Part shown: positions 1 to 9,635 of the stretch, one piece after another | Position numbering within the stretch: the first letter of the stretch is position 1 | How the letters are laid out: every line of letters starts with the position of its first letter | From: an uncultured beta proteobacterium | GTDB taxonomy: Bacteria; Pseudomonadota; Gammaproteobacteria; Burkholderiales; Burkholderiaceae | Length of the DNA stretch: 35,907 nucleotides | Direction of reading: 5' to 3' | Assembly (NCBI GenBank): GCA_903871735.1 | Contig: CAIQHU010000024.1 | Location: 1-35,907 of the forward strand | Notes under the pieces: model-generated | The model's database searches: none | What the model was told of the DNA's origin: nothing | What the model saw: the letters and a program-made list of their open reading frames with translations, nothing else | Program-made: the position numbers and the translations under genes

Positions 1-2516
1 ACCGTCATAATTGTGCGGGTCACATCCCTCTTAACAGATTGCAATAACTCCGCATACAGTTCAAAGGCCTCCCGCCGATATTCTTGTTTAGGATCTTTTT
101 GGGCGTAGCCACGTAAATGAATCCCTTGTCGTAAATAATCTAAGGCAGCTAAATGCTCACGCCAATGCGTATCTAAACTATACAAAAAGACTGAGCGCTC
201 AAACGCGTCAAAAGACGAACGATCCGCTAATTCAATTTTTGCTTGATAGGCACTTTCTACCGCTTCATGAACCCAGGCCGTTACATCCTCGACCTCTACC
301 TCATTGGCAGAGTGAATTCTATCCTGCAAGAGTAAATGAATGCCCCACTCAGCCTGTAATTCACGCTCTAAGCCAGCAATATCCCATTGTTCGGGTAAAG
401 ACTCGGCTGATAAATAAGTCGCCACAACCTCGCCAAATACATCTGCTCTTAGATTTGCAACTAAGTCATTTACCCCTTGCGCTTCTAAAACCTGATTACG
501 CAATTGATAGGTTTCACGACGCTGGTCATTTGCTACATCGTCATACTCTAATAATTGCTTTCGGATATCAAAGTTACGCCCCTCAACTTTTCGCTGAGCA
601 GACTCAATCGCTCGAGAAACCATACCCGCTTCGATAGGTTCGCCATCGGGCATTTTTAAACGATCCATCACACTGCGTAATCGTTCCCCAGCAAAAATTC
701 GCAGTAAGTCATCGTCTAAAGATAAATAAAAGCGAGACGACCCTGGATCACCCTGACGTCCGGATCGACCTCTTAATTGATTATCAATTCGACGACTTTC
801 ATGCCGCTCCGTACCAATAATGTGTAACCCACCACAGGCTACAACCTGTTCATGCAAACTTTGCCACTCGTTTTCGAGTTGCGCAATTTGCGCTTGTTTT
901 TGGGCCTCACCAATACTCGTGTCCGCCTCCACAAACACAACCTGCTTTTCGAGGTTTCCACCCAAAACAATATCCGTTCCACGACCCGCCATATTAGTGG
1001 CAATGGTAATCATCTTGGGCCGACCCGCTTGAGCAATAATCTCAGCCTCACGCGCATGCTGCTTCGCATTTAAAACTTGATGGGGTAAATTGGCCTTGGT
1101 TAAATATTGTGAAATCAGCTCAGAATTCTCAATCGACGTTGTACCAACTAATGTCGGTTGACCACGTTCATAACATTCCTTGATTTCATTAATAACAGCG
1201 TTATATCTTTCCTGCGAGGTTTTATATATCTGGTCTTGCTTATCAAGCCGCTTACTGATTCGATTTGGCGGAATAACCACTGTTTCTAAGCCATAAATCT
1301 CTTGAAACTCGTAGGCTTCCGTATCAGCAGTTCCTGTCATTCCAGATAACTTACGATACATTCTGAAATAATTCTGGAAAGTAATGGTTGCCATGGTCTG
1401 ATTTTCATTCTGTATGGCAACGCCTTCTTTTGCTTCAACAGCCTGATGTAATCCGTCCGACCATCTTCGACCAGTCATTAATCTGCCAGTAAACTCATCA
1501 ACAATAACGACTTCATTATTTTGTACAACATAGTGCTGGTCCCGGTTAAAGAGTGTATGGGCTCTGAGCGTGGCTGTTAGGTGATGCATGAGCGCAATGT
1601 TTTGAGGGGCATATAAAGAATCACCCTCTTTTAATAAGCCAATTTGCACGAGCACATTTTCAGATTTTTCATGCCCACTTTCGGTTAGAAATACCTGTTG
1701 TGACTTTTCATCAATGACATAATCTCCAGGCTTTTCAACGCCGGTACCGTCCGATTTTTCCTCCCCAATTTGTCGCTCTAAGTAGGAAGGTAAAACGTTC
1801 ATCTTGATATAAACGTCCGTGTGATCATCCGCTTGCCCTGAAATGATCAGAGGCGTTCTTGCCTCATCAATCAGAATCGAATCGACTTCATCAACAATGG
1901 CATAGTTCAAGCCCCGCTGAACGCGCTGGCTGATATCATGCACCATGTTGTCTCTTAAGTAATCAAAACCGAATTCATTATTGGTGCCATAGGTAATGTC
2001 AGCAGCATAAGCAGCTTGCTTTTCTTCATGGCTCATCTGGGAAAGGTTAATACCTACCGTCAACCCTAAAAACCCATAAATTTTCCCCATCCATTCGGCA
2101 TCTCGCTTAGCCAAGTAATCATTGACTGTAATAACGTGTACGCCTTGCCCAGTTAAGGCATTTAAAAAAACCGGCAGAGTCGCTGTTAGAGTTTTGCCCT
2201 CACCAGTCCCCATTTCTGCAATTTTTCCCTCATGTAAGGCGATGCCTCCCTTGAACTGGACATCAAAGTGTCGCATTTTCATAACCCGCTTACCGGCCTC
2301 GCGGACTAGCGCAAATGCCTCAGGCAAAATAGCATCCAAGGTCGCACCAGCGGCTACTCTCGACTTTAATTCAAGCGTTTTAGCTTGTAATAAAGCATCC
2401 GATAAGCCTTCAAATTCAGCCTCAAAGGAGTTTACTTGCACTACCGTTTTACGGTATTGTTTTAAAAGGCGGTCATTTCGACTGCCAATGAGCTTCTTTA
2501 ATAGTCCTGATACCAT
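1..2516 (-). CDS. secA: SecA preprotein translocase ATPase, 3' end beyond window
   Basis: SecA is the cytosolic motor ATPase that pushes unfolded preproteins through SecYEG. About 838 codons are visible from the ATG at 2516; the C-terminal end, normally about 900-920 residues in with a zinc-binding tail, lies outside the window. The N-terminus [20 protein letters not shown] is the classical SecA start. Walker A reads MGTGEGKT near residue 105. Walker B reads DEVD near residue 210, followed by [10 protein letters not shown]. The gene is intact in the visible part. It is divergent from the dciA-like gene, with about 207 bases between them. I see only a poor Shine-Dalgarno sequence (AAGAAA) before the start. 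Identification is secure; only the C-terminal features cannot be judged. Confidence 0.97.
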   Translation of the reverse strand, partial: MVSGLLKKLIGSRNDRLLKQYRKTVVQVNSFEAEFEGLSDALLQAKTLELKSRVAAGATLDAILPEAFALVREAGKRVMKMRHFDVQFKGGIALHEGKIAEMGTGEGKTLTATLPVFLNALTGQGVHVITVNDYLAKRDAEWMGKIYGFLGLTVGINLSQMSHEEKQAAYAADITYGTNNEFGFDYLRDNMVHDISQRVQRGLNYAIVDEVDSILIDEARTPLIISGQADDHTDVYIKMNVLPSYLERQIGEEKSDGTGVEKPGDYVIDEKSQQVFLTESGHEKSENVLVQIGLLKEGDSLYAPQNIALMHHLTATLRAHTLFNRDQHYVVQNNEVVIVDEFTGRLMTGRRWSDGLHQAVEAKEGVAIQNENQTMATITFQNYFRMYRKLSGMTGTADTEAYEFQEIYGLETVVIPPNRISKRLDKQDQIYKTSQERYNAVINEIKECYERGQPTLVGTTSIENSELISQYLTKANLPHQVLNAKQHAREAEIIAQAGRPKMITIATNMAGRGTDIVLGGNLEKQVVFVEADTSIGEAQKQAQIAQLENEWQSLHEQVVACGGLHIIGTERHESRRIDNQLRGRSGRQGDPGSSRFYLSLDDDLLRIFAGERLRSVMDRLKMPDGEPIEAGMVSRAIESAQRKVEGRNFDIRKQLLEYDDVANDQRRETYQLRNQVLEAQGVNDLVANLRADVFGEVVATYLSAESLPEQWDIAGLERELQAEWGIHLLLQDRIHSANEVEVEDVTAWVHEAVESAYQAKIELADRSSFDAFERSVFLYSLDTHWREHLAALDYLRQGIHLRGYAQKDPKQEYRREAFELYAELLQSVKRDVTRTIMT

Positions 2517-2723
2517 GATTTTCTTAGAATAAATGTAACTTATGAGTTTATCATTCAAGTGTTGATTACCAATGAATCCGCATTAAAAACCTGATTATTT
2601 TGATGCTTTAAAGGTCTTTATTACGAAACGAATCCCCCTAGGCCATCACATTTCCACCTGACGCTATTTTCAACCTGACTTGATTGCGAAAATTATTATT
2701 CATACCAAACAGCTACATTTCCC
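2517..2723. promoter_or_regulatory. Shared upstream region of secA and the dciA-like gene
   Basis: This 207-base AT-rich gap separates two divergent starts, so it should carry both promoters. I looked for -35/-10 pairs on both strands and found only weak ones (for example TTGATT with a poor -10 on the plus strand). I therefore do not place a specific promoter. No small gene, hairpin with a T-run or SecM-like leader is visible. Confidence 0.35.
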
Positions 2724-3212
2724 ATGATACCAAGTCACAAAAGATCCGATCAGCCCCAAGCAATTGGCGAGGCTTTCTTACAAGAGGGCAGTCTAATCTC
2801 TATTCTTGGTCAAATTGAAGATCGGCAGAAAATTCAGGCTAGTCTCTATGAAGCTCTGGAAATGTTAGAACTTGGGCATTTTGCACCAGAAATTACTTTA
2901 GGCGGGATCTCCCAAGCAGGTGATATCAAACTCCTGACTAAATATGCCACCATCGTTTCAAAACTCAAAAATAAATTGCCAAGCCTTCTGCACTACCTCA
3001 GAGAGTCTGGCTGCCAAATTAAAGGGATTAGCTTGCGAGTCTCGCCTAGCGCAATGAGCCCAGCAATCAACGCTGAACCACCCAAAAAAGATTCTCCGGT
3101 GATGAGTCCGGTAGCCAAAGAAGCTTGGCGCTCACTCCTAACGAAAACAGAACTGGGCTCAACAGTCCACAACGCTATTGTCCAATTATTAAAGAATAAT
3201 CCATCCGTTTGA
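2724..3212 (+). CDS. dciA: DciA-like DUF721 protein (replicative helicase operator)
   Basis: The predicted 162-residue protein has a DUF721-type segment at roughly residues 15-110. Its recognisable core includes GDIKLLTKYATIVSKL and the strand-like GCQIKGISLRVSP. DUF721 is the hallmark of DciA, which assists DnaB helicase loading in bacteria that lack DnaC. Placement between lpxC and secA is as I recall for dciA in Pseudomonas, and that synteny supports the name. Here the gene is on the opposite strand to both neighbours: divergent from secA and convergent with lpxC. The C-terminal 60 residues look variable and probably flexible. The ATG at 2724 has no clear Shine-Dalgarno sequence. The family assignment is good; the helicase function is inferred from family and position. 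Confidence 0.75.
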   Translation: MIPSHKRSDQPQAIGEAFLQEGSLISILGQIEDRQKIQASLYEALEMLELGHFAPEITLGGISQAGDIKLLTKYATIVSKLKNKLPSLLHYLRESGCQIKGISLRVSPSAMSPAINAEPPKKDSPVMSPVAKEAWRSLLTKTELGSTVHNAIVQLLKNNPSV

Positions 3213-3384
3213 TGTGTCTTGCGAGGAGCAGGACGAACTTGTAAAGCCCATGTCCTAAAATATCTTCAAGTAACTACCATCTACATGGGTCCTTGCAGTG
3301 GATATGTGAAATGGCTATATGAGACCAAATTACGCGTTTTCTTAACTACGCTTTCGTGCAGTCGGATCAAAAAAAGTTAGGGGG

Positions 3385-4302
3385 TTAATTGACTTCCGAT
3401 TCTACTAAGTTCTGATAGGCCTTAGGCACTTGATTAATCTGATCAAAAGAAACAATCGTAAAGCTCTCCGGCTTAGAGAAAAGTTTTCTTAGCAAAGCAT
3501 TATTAAGCGCATGGCCTGATTTTTCTGCTGTGTAAGCACCAATAATAGGATGTCCGGCAAGGTATAGGTCACCAATTGCATCCAAAATTTTATGCCTCAC
3601 AAACTCGTCATCAAAGCGTAATTCTTCATTATTTAAAATTCGGTGCTCATCAAGCACAATCGCATTATCTAAGCTACCGCCGCGCGCCAAACCAATCTCC
3701 CGTAAAGCCTCCACTTCATGGGCAAATCCAAAAGTACGTGCCCGACCAATTTCTTTTACATAAGTGGTTTGGGCAAAATCAACGATACATTGTTGGCCTG
3801 TTTTATCTAATGCCGGGTGCTTAAAGTCAATTGTAAAATCTAGCTTGAATCCCCAAAAAGGTTCAAGGCGTGCCAGCTTATCGCCGTCAATGACTTCAAC
3901 TAATTGATTGATCTGAATAAACTGTCTAGGTCTGGATTGCTCTTCAAAACCAGCTGATTGCAATAAGAATAAGAAAGAAGCGGCACTACCGTCCATAATT
4001 GGAATTTCTTCGCCATCAATCTCAACAATCAGGTTATCAATCCCAAGCCCTGCACAGGCCGACATCAAATGCTCTACAGTAGATATCCGGTGCGACCCAA
4101 TTTGTAAAACACTAGCTAACCTAGTGTCCGTCACATACTCAGCTTTAGCAGGAATAAAAGTTTGTGGCTCCTGATCTATTCGAATAAATACAATACCAGT
4201 GTCAACTGGTGCGGGTTTTAAATAAAGATTTGATTTATTTCCAGAATGTAAGCCAATACCCACCGTTTGAATGGGCTTGGCAATCGTTTTTTGATTTAAC
4301 AT
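3385..4302 (-). CDS. lpxC: UDP-3-O-acyl-N-acetylglucosamine deacetylase
   Basis: LpxC is the zinc deacetylase that commits UDP-acyl-GlcNAc to lipid A synthesis in the cytosol. The 305-residue length matches the family. Visible motifs are TVGIGLHSG at the N-terminus, STVEHLMSA with zinc ligand H78 and catalytic E77, and [12 protein letters not shown], which supplies the other zinc-binding His and Asp. The C-terminal SGHALNN carries the catalytic His. The start matches the usual LpxC N-terminus, although an AGTAGG lies directly against the ATG, leaving no normal spacing. It follows the peroxiredoxin by 35 bases on the same strand and is the last gene of the division-cluster run. It is convergent with the dciA-like gene. 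No clear intrinsic terminator is seen after it, only a CCCCC and a T7 run just past the stop without a good stem. Confidence 0.97.
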   Translation of the reverse strand: MLNQKTIAKPIQTVGIGLHSGNKSNLYLKPAPVDTGIVFIRIDQEPQTFIPAKAEYVTDTRLASVLQIGSHRISTVEHLMSACAGLGIDNLIVEIDGEEIPIMDGSAASFLFLLQSAGFEEQSRPRQFIQINQLVEVIDGDKLARLEPFWGFKLDFTIDFKHPALDKTGQQCIVDFAQTTYVKEIGRARTFGFAHEVEALREIGLARGGSLDNAIVLDEHRILNNEELRFDDEFVRHKILDAIGDLYLAGHPIIGAYTAEKSGHALNNALLRKLFSKPESFTIVSFDQINQVPKAYQNLVESEVN

Positions 4303-4337
4303 CCTACTATTTTCGCACCAGTGACTACACTATTCGA

Positions 4338-4838
4338 TTAAAGGGCTTTAATTGCCGATGCAGCGTCACTTACTTCAAACTTACCAGCAGCTTCCACTGC
4401 TAAGTGCTTTACCACGCCATTATCTAAAATCATCAAATAACGTTGTGAACGAACACCTAAGCCCCTAGCAACTAAATCCAGCTCAAGACCTAAGTTTTTA
4501 GTGAACTCGCCACTACCATCAGCCATCATTCGAACTTTTTTTCCAACATGTAAATCTTTGCCCCAAGCACCCATGACGAATGCATCATTGACTGCCACAC
4601 ACCAAATCTCATCAACACCTTTAGCTTTAATGGCTTGCTCATGCTCTACATACCCAGGAACATGCTGTGCTGAACAAGTCGGCGTGAAGGCTCCAGGTAG
4701 TCCGAAAACAACAATTTTTTTGCCTTTAGTAATTTCACTCACTTGAAATGCATTGGGTCCAATCGTGCAACCCGGTGTTTCTTCCGCAATAAATTCATAA
4801 ATTGTGGCATTTGGTACTGCTTGATTTGATTGAATCAT
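4338..4838 (-). CDS. Peroxiredoxin, Prx5/AhpC-TSA type
   Basis: This is a 166-residue thiol peroxidase that should reduce hydrogen or alkyl peroxides in the cytosol. The signature PGAFTPTCS holds the peroxidatic Cys55 with its Pro48 and Thr52, as in Prx5. Further cysteines sit at 24 and in EIWCVAVND; the latter position is typical of the subfamily. GAWGKD and GVRSQRYLMILDNG are also Prx5-like. The start is supported by AGGAG at 4846-4850, seven bases from the ATG. Its place between ftsZ and lpxC is common in Burkholderiales. It lies on the same strand, 115 bases after ftsZ, across a structured intergenic segment. A link to division is not implied by sequence; it may simply be co-transcribed. 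Confidence 0.93.
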   Translation of the reverse strand: MIQSNQAVPNATIYEFIAEETPGCTIGPNAFQVSEITKGKKIVVFGLPGAFTPTCSAQHVPGYVEHEQAIKAKGVDEIWCVAVNDAFVMGAWGKDLHVGKKVRMMADGSGEFTKNLGLELDLVARGLGVRSQRYLMILDNGVVKHLAVEAAGKFEVSDAASAIKAL

Positions 4839-4867
4839 TTACTCTCTCCTGTTAAAAATTGAATTAC

Positions 4868-4931
4868 TACGAATTACTGATAGTAGCGCAGTCGTCGTCG
4901 TCAGGAGGTGACGCCACGATCAGTATTCGTA
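4868..4931. repeat. Nested inverted repeat between ftsZ and the peroxiredoxin gene
   Basis: The outer arms at 4868-4881 and 4919-4931 pair over 13 bases with a single bulged T (plus-strand core ACGAATTACTGAT against ATCAGTATTCGT). Inside is a second stem, CGTCA at 4899-4903 with TGACG at 4909-4913, around the loop GGAGG. On the minus-strand transcript that loop reads CCUCC. A GTC tandem (4892-4902) adjoins it. In transcription order it lies after ftsZ and before the peroxiredoxin. It could be a weak terminator or attenuator, an RNA processing site, or a translation-control structure. Confidence 0.5.
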
Positions 4932-4953
4932 AATAATTGATTTAAAAGTCTAT

Positions 4954-6273
4954 TTAATCCGCCTGTTTTCTTAGAAAAGCAGGAATTTCATAAAACTCCT
5001 GGCCTTTTTCTAGCAAACTTCGCGCTTGGGGCGAACTCGAAGCACCTAAACTCGGAGCGCCACGATTAGGCGAAGGCTTTAAAACGGCTGGCATGGCAGA
5101 TGATGTGCTATCACCGAACGAACTAGTATCCGATGATAGCTGACCCATTGCAGGCGAAGAACTCGCAAAGCCACTGGCCATGTTACCCATCACCGCCGAT
5201 GTTACCGGACTAGTTGGCTTAAAAGACTCGAGGTTAGTCATGTGCGCCATGGTTGGAGTCGCGTTATAGGTACCCGTTGCCTGCTCACGCCAAACCACTT
5301 CTACTCCCCTAGCTTGCTTACCACCATTTAGGCCTGTTGCTACGACCGTTACTCGAATTGCATCGCCTAGGGATTCGTCATAAACTGTCCCAAAAATAAT
5401 TGTGGCATCTTCTGCTGCATAACCCCGAATAGCCGCCATTACCTCACGCGTCTCTGATAGTTTTAAAGAGCGACTTGCGGTAATGTTTACAAGAACTCCT
5501 CTAGCACCAGATAAATCAACCCCCTCTAAAAGTGGTGAGGCAACCGCAGCCTCTGCCGCCAATCTAGCACGGTCCACTCCTGAAACTGTTGCTGTTCCCA
5601 TCATCGCCTTACCCTGTTCACTCATCACAGTTTTAACGTCCTCAAAGTCAACGTTAATTAAGCCCTGCTCATTAATGATTTCAGCAATTCCAGCTACTGC
5701 ATTATGTAAAACGTCATCAGCTGTACTAAAAGCCTTATCCATTTCGGCATCTTCACCCATCACCTCAAATAGCTTTTCATTTAAAACGACAATCAGCGAA
5801 TCCACATATTGCTCGAGTTCTTTAGCGCCTTCCTCAGCAACTTTTGATCGTTTCGCACCCTCAAAATCAAATGGTTTACTAACGACTCCGACTGTCAAAA
5901 TACCCATTTCTTTTGCCACCTGCGCAACAATCGGTGCAGCTCCGGTTCCTGTTCCACCACCCATACCCGCAGTAATAAAAACCATGTGTGCGCCTTGTAG
6001 AGCATCGGCAATTCTGGCTTTGGCCTCAACTGCAGAGCTAGCCCCAACCTCTGGACGCGCACCCGCTCCCAAGCCAGTTTGACCTAGTTGCAGATTAATC
6101 TCAGCTTTTGAACGCTTTAAAGCGCCAGCGTCAGTATTCATACAAATAAATTCAACGCCTTGCACGCCACGACGAATCATGTGCTGCACGGCATTACCCC
6201 CAGCTCCACCCACACCGATTACTCGGATGTTGGTCTTGCCTGCTGTATCAGACTCTAACATTTCAAATTCCAT
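4954..6273 (-). CDS. ftsZ: Cell division GTPase FtsZ
   Basis: FtsZ is the tubulin-like GTPase that polymerises into the Z ring at midcell. The 439-residue protein has the early glycine loop GVGGAGGNAV, the tubulin signature GGGTGTG at 105-111, and the T7 synergy loop NVDFED at about 207-212. A linker of about 110 residues rich in Ser, Pro, Gly and Ala follows from residue 320. The C-terminal conserved peptide EIPAFLRKQ is the docking site for FtsA and other partners. The start is set by a strong AGGAGG a few bases upstream of the ATG. It follows ftsA by 44 bases, one of the larger gaps in the cluster, so it has room for its own strong ribosome site, as expected for a highly expressed protein. 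Confidence 0.98.
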   Translation of the reverse strand: MEFEMLESDTAGKTNIRVIGVGGAGGNAVQHMIRRGVQGVEFICMNTDAGALKRSKAEINLQLGQTGLGAGARPEVGASSAVEAKARIADALQGAHMVFITAGMGGGTGTGAAPIVAQVAKEMGILTVGVVSKPFDFEGAKRSKVAEEGAKELEQYVDSLIVVLNEKLFEVMGEDAEMDKAFSTADDVLHNAVAGIAEIINEQGLINVDFEDVKTVMSEQGKAMMGTATVSGVDRARLAAEAAVASPLLEGVDLSGARGVLVNITASRSLKLSETREVMAAIRGYAAEDATIIFGTVYDESLGDAIRVTVVATGLNGGKQARGVEVVWREQATGTYNATPTMAHMTNLESFKPTSPVTSAVMGNMASGFASSSPAMGQLSSDTSSFGDSTSSAMPAVLKPSPNRGAPSLGASSSPQARSLLEKGQEFYEIPAFLRKQAD

Positions 6274-6317
6274 TACTTCCTCCTTGGTTGACTACTGCTT
6301 TTGACGACTACAAAAAA

Positions 6318-7547
6318 TTAAAAATTACCCATAAACCATTCACGAACGCGTTGCATAACACTTCCCAAAGGCCGGCTTTGATTTACCTCTTGCCCTTTTA
6401 AAATCTGGGATCTCCCCTCACGAATTAAACCAATCGCAGTGGCATATTTGGGATTTCGCAAAACCTCTTTAAGATGCCCGTTATATTCTGGCAATCCAAT
6501 CCGAGCATGTTTTTGACAAACCTCTTCAGCCAGTTCAACCATCCCAGGCATGCTCACTGTCCCACCAGTTAAAACAACGCCTGACGGGACCATTTGGGCA
6601 TAGCCAGAATGCTCCAGTGAATCAACTACAAACTTGAGTAACTCCTCTACGCGAGGCTCAATGACCGCGGCCAATGATTGTCTAGATATAGGCCTAGATT
6701 CGCGCTCACCAATTCCAGGGACATCCAACATGATTTGTGGGTCTACTAACGATTGCTTAGTGATGCCAAATTGAATTTTTAGATCTTCTGCATCTAAGGT
6801 CGGCGTTCGTAACGCCATAGCAATATCATTAGTAATTTGATCGCCACCTAAGGGAATAACCTCTGTATAGCGAATAGATCCTTGGTAAAAAACTGCAATA
6901 TCAGTCGTTCCTCCACCAATATCAACTAACACAACTCCTAACTCTTTTTCATCGTCTGTTAATACCGCTAAGCTAGAACATAAAGGCTGAACAACTAAAC
7001 CATTGATTTCCAGTCCACACCGCCGAATGCACTTGATCATGTTCTGAGCAGCACTCACAGCACCAGTCACAATATGGGCTTTTACTTCTAATTTTTGTCC
7101 ACTCATCCCAATCGGATCACGCACATCTTCATTGTTATCAATGAGGTATTCCTGAATCAACATATGTAAGATTTGTTGATCTGTTTGAATATTCAAGGGC
7201 TTAGCGTTTTCGATGACACGGTCTACATCCTGCACTAATACCTCTTTGTCACGAATCGCAACCATCCCGCTAGTATTAAAACTTTGGATATGGTTACCTC
7301 CAATGCTTGCAAAAACACTCTCTACGCGGCATTGCGCCATCACTTCAGCCTCTTCTAAGACTTTTTGAATCGACTGGACCGTGTCTTCAATATTGACAAC
7401 AACCCCTCTTTTCATTCCCTTTGAAGCGCTACTACCAATACCAATTACATCAAAGTCACCGTTTGCGTGTAATTCTGCAACTAGCGCTATCACATTGGAA
7501 GTCCCAACATCTAACGCGACTAATAAATTTCGATTATCTTTACTCAT
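6318..7547 (-). CDS. ftsA: Cell division protein FtsA
   Basis: FtsA is an actin-like ATPase that tethers FtsZ to the inner face of the cytoplasmic membrane and recruits later divisome proteins. The 409-residue sequence opens with the phosphate-1 loop LVALDVGTSNVIAL. It carries the phosphate-2 motif VLVDIGGGTTDIAVF and the adenosine motif VVLTGGTVSMPGM. The extreme C-terminus RVREWFMGNF is an amphipathic helix that serves as the membrane anchor. The start ATG lies inside the end of ftsQ (8-base overlap, ATGAGTAA), which implies translational coupling. Length and motif order are normal. Confidence 0.98.
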   Translation of the reverse strand: MSKDNRNLLVALDVGTSNVIALVAELHANGDFDVIGIGSSASKGMKRGVVVNIEDTVQSIQKVLEEAEVMAQCRVESVFASIGGNHIQSFNTSGMVAIRDKEVLVQDVDRVIENAKPLNIQTDQQILHMLIQEYLIDNNEDVRDPIGMSGQKLEVKAHIVTGAVSAAQNMIKCIRRCGLEINGLVVQPLCSSLAVLTDDEKELGVVLVDIGGGTTDIAVFYQGSIRYTEVIPLGGDQITNDIAMALRTPTLDAEDLKIQFGITKQSLVDPQIMLDVPGIGERESRPISRQSLAAVIEPRVEELLKFVVDSLEHSGYAQMVPSGVVLTGGTVSMPGMVELAEEVCQKHARIGLPEYNGHLKEVLRNPKYATAIGLIREGRSQILKGQEVNQSRPLGSVMQRVREWFMGNF

Positions 7548-8601
7548 GTAATTTCCGCCCAGGCTTGTCAGTGAGTTTGACTTTTTTGGTATCTTTTTTA
7601 TTGGATTTCACTTCTTTACTCTCAGTTTGTTTTACTTTTTTGGGCACGGTCTGTTGAACAACCCCAGCAAATTGGGATGTATCGCCTTCCTTTGTTTTAT
7701 TTTCTAAACGATTTTTAGATCGGATTGCAAAACCATTGGAGTACCTTAAATCTACAGAATCAATTTGTTGTGGGAGTCTTTCCTTTACATCTGGCCAATA
7801 CTTAAAAAATCGCTCTAGGCGGGCTTTAATTTGAGATTGATCCTGATGGTCTAAGTCACGACCTAGTTCAAAAGTCATGGCGTTATCTAATTTCGCTGTC
7901 CACGAATACCTAGGACTAAGTGATAGTGAAACCACTTTTACTTGCCATGGCTCAAACCATTGATTTAACTGGCCATATAACTCCATGACTTCTTTACTTG
8001 TATCGTTGGGTCCTTGGAATACAATTAATTGATTACCCGACTCGGCTTCAGCTAAATTCGCTGTAAATAGTTCACCGTAAGTGTTTACAATCTTTGGTTC
8101 AGTAGCATTGGTACTTACCCAAATACCTACCGGCTCATGCTCTTCAATTAAGACGTGCAGGCCATTAGGCCAAATGCGTCTTACGCTAGCGGTTCGAACC
8201 CATGGCAATTCTTCAAATAAAGCTCTTGCTTTATCTAGCCGTATACTAAAAAAATTACCGTTTAATTGGTTGATAATGCGTGCCTTGACTAACGGCAAAT
8301 TAAGATGCTTGAGCTGCCCATCATTTGTCGCCTCAATCTGTATCTGCGATATCGTAAATACGGGGCGCTGTCCTAGCCAGAAAAAAATCCATAGGCCAAT
8401 GAGTAGAACTAATACCAGCAGGATAAGTTTCGTCAATTTTTTCATCCGATCTGGATAATTCCAGATCGGTGATGAAATAAATAAAAGGGAAATACTGAGG
8501 CCACTGAGCATACTCTTGAGCGTTTGCAGAGTTGCGGCCAATAAGATCTCCCCAAACGATTGGGTTGAGCGCGTTTCATTCATTGAAATTGAGCTTCTCA
8601 T
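7540..8601 (-). CDS. ftsQ: Cell division protein FtsQ, with an unusual N-terminal extension
   Basis: FtsQ is the bitopic divisome scaffold that binds FtsB and FtsL. I chose the ATG at 8601 because it overlaps the ddl stop as ATGA and has AAGGTG five bases upstream; this gives 353 residues. The transmembrane helix is at about 57-77 ([20 protein letters not shown]), followed by the POTRA domain ([10 protein letters not shown] onward, with [19 protein letters not shown]) and the beta domain. The C-terminal 40 residues are a lysine-rich tail. About 50 residues precede the usual start, including a second hydrophobic patch at about 31-46. Alternatives are an ATG at 8583, or an ATG at 8445 (301 residues) that has no good ribosome site. 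The family is certain; the start is not. Confidence 0.9.
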   Translation of the reverse strand: MRSSISMNETRSTQSFGEILLAATLQTLKSMLSGLSISLLFISSPIWNYPDRMKKLTKLILLVLVLLIGLWIFFWLGQRPVFTISQIQIEATNDGQLKHLNLPLVKARIINQLNGNFFSIRLDKARALFEELPWVRTASVRRIWPNGLHVLIEEHEPVGIWVSTNATEPKIVNTYGELFTANLAEAESGNQLIVFQGPNDTSKEVMELYGQLNQWFEPWQVKVVSLSLSPRYSWTAKLDNAMTFELGRDLDHQDQSQIKARLERFFKYWPDVKERLPQQIDSVDLRYSNGFAIRSKNRLENKTKEGDTSQFAGVVQQTVPKKVKQTESKEVKSNKKDTKKVKLTDKPGRKLHE

Positions 8602-9635
8602 GATGTCACCTTCATCAAGTCCGCATTGAGCTCTTGACTGAGTGTGGCCTGCATTAAAATCCACATCACAAAATTTTCATAATTCATACCCGCATGTTTA
8701 GCTGCCATGGGGACAAGAGAATGATTCGTCATGCCAGGAGAGGTATTCATCTCTAGTAAATAAGGACGACCACTCTGTTGGTCAAGCATGATATCTGCTC
8801 GACCCCAGCCGCGACAGCCCAGCACCTGATAAGACTGCACCGCTAATGCTTGAACCTCAGCCTCAATCTGTTTATCAATTTCTGGTGGGCAGATATATTG
8901 CGTTTCGTTAGAAAAATATTTATGGTGGTAGTCATAATTATTTTTCGGCGCAATAATCTTAATGATTGGTAAGGCAACTACCTGATCTTTGTTGCCCACA
9001 ATAGGGCAAGTTAATTCATCACCAATAATGCACTCTTCTGCCATCACCTCAAAGTCTAATTGAGCAGCAAGAGCATAGGCATTTGGCAAGTCTTCTAAAG
9101 TTGTTACCTTGCTCAAGCCAAGAGATGATCCCTCTCTTGAAGGCTTGACTATCAGCGGTAACCCTAATTGCTCAACGACAGCAGCCCAGTTTGATTCACG
9201 GCTTAGCATGCGATATTTCGGTGTTGCCAAACTATGGCTTAGCCAAACCCGTTTCGTAACCTGTTTGTCAATTGCCATCGCACTAGCTAGTACACCACTG
9301 CCTGTATATGGGATCTGTAATTGCTCTAATAAACCTTGAATCGTTCCGTCTTCCCCAAATCGACCATGTAATGCGATAAATACGCGATCAAACTGCTCGC
9401 TAGCAATTTCACAAATAGGCCGCAGTCCTGGGTCAAATGCATGGGCGTCTACTCCCTTAGTCAACAATGCATTGAGTACTCCACCACCAGACTTTAATGA
9501 AATCTCACGCTCTGCAGAGCGCCCACCGAACAAGACCCCTACCTTACCAAGGGACTCAGGCTGCACTTGTAACAACTCTTGCTGAGCAGTATTTGCCCAC
9601 TGCTCATTAGATATTGAATTAAGGAGTTGGCGCAA
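8598..9635 (-). CDS. ddl: D-alanine--D-alanine ligase
   Basis: Ddl is an ATP-grasp ligase that joins two D-alanines for the peptidoglycan stem peptide. The 345-residue protein shows [32 protein letters not shown], the ATP-binding [14 protein letters not shown] and the C-terminal [15 protein letters not shown]. The start codon is TTG at 9635, inside the last codons of murC (17-base overlap). An AGGAGG at 9641-9646 lies five bases from the TTG, so this start is well supported despite being non-ATG. The stop forms an ATGA overlap with the chosen ftsQ start. The position between murC and ftsQ matches ddlB of the classic cluster. Confidence 0.96.
   Translation of the reverse strand: MRQLLNSISNEQWANTAQQELLQVQPESLGKVGVLFGGRSAEREISLKSGGGVLNALLTKGVDAHAFDPGLRPICEIASEQFDRVFIALHGRFGEDGTIQGLLEQLQIPYTGSGVLASAMAIDKQVTKRVWLSHSLATPKYRMLSRESNWAAVVEQLGLPLIVKPSREGSSLGLSKVTTLEDLPNAYALAAQLDFEVMAEECIIGDELTCPIVGNKDQVVALPIIKIIAPKNNYDYHHKYFSNETQYICPPEIDKQIEAEVQALAVQSYQVLGCRGWGRADIMLDQQSGRPYLLEMNTSPGMTNHSLVPMAAKHAGMNYENFVMWILMQATLSQELNADLMKVTS

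Noticed and set aside
239..2532. Several plus-strand open frames of 70-136 codons
   Set aside because: They lie antisense to secA, which is continuous and carries its catalytic motifs through the same DNA.
3247..3289. CCCATGT and ACATGGG inverted repeat after the dciA-like gene
   Set aside because: Seven pairs around a 29-base loop with no T-run is too weak to call a terminator.
5483..6082. A 199-codon open frame on the plus strand opposite ftsZ
   Set aside because: It is antisense to the conserved GTPase domain, is dominated by Ser, Ala, Pro and Thr as expected for a shadow frame, and has no recognisable domain or ribosome site.
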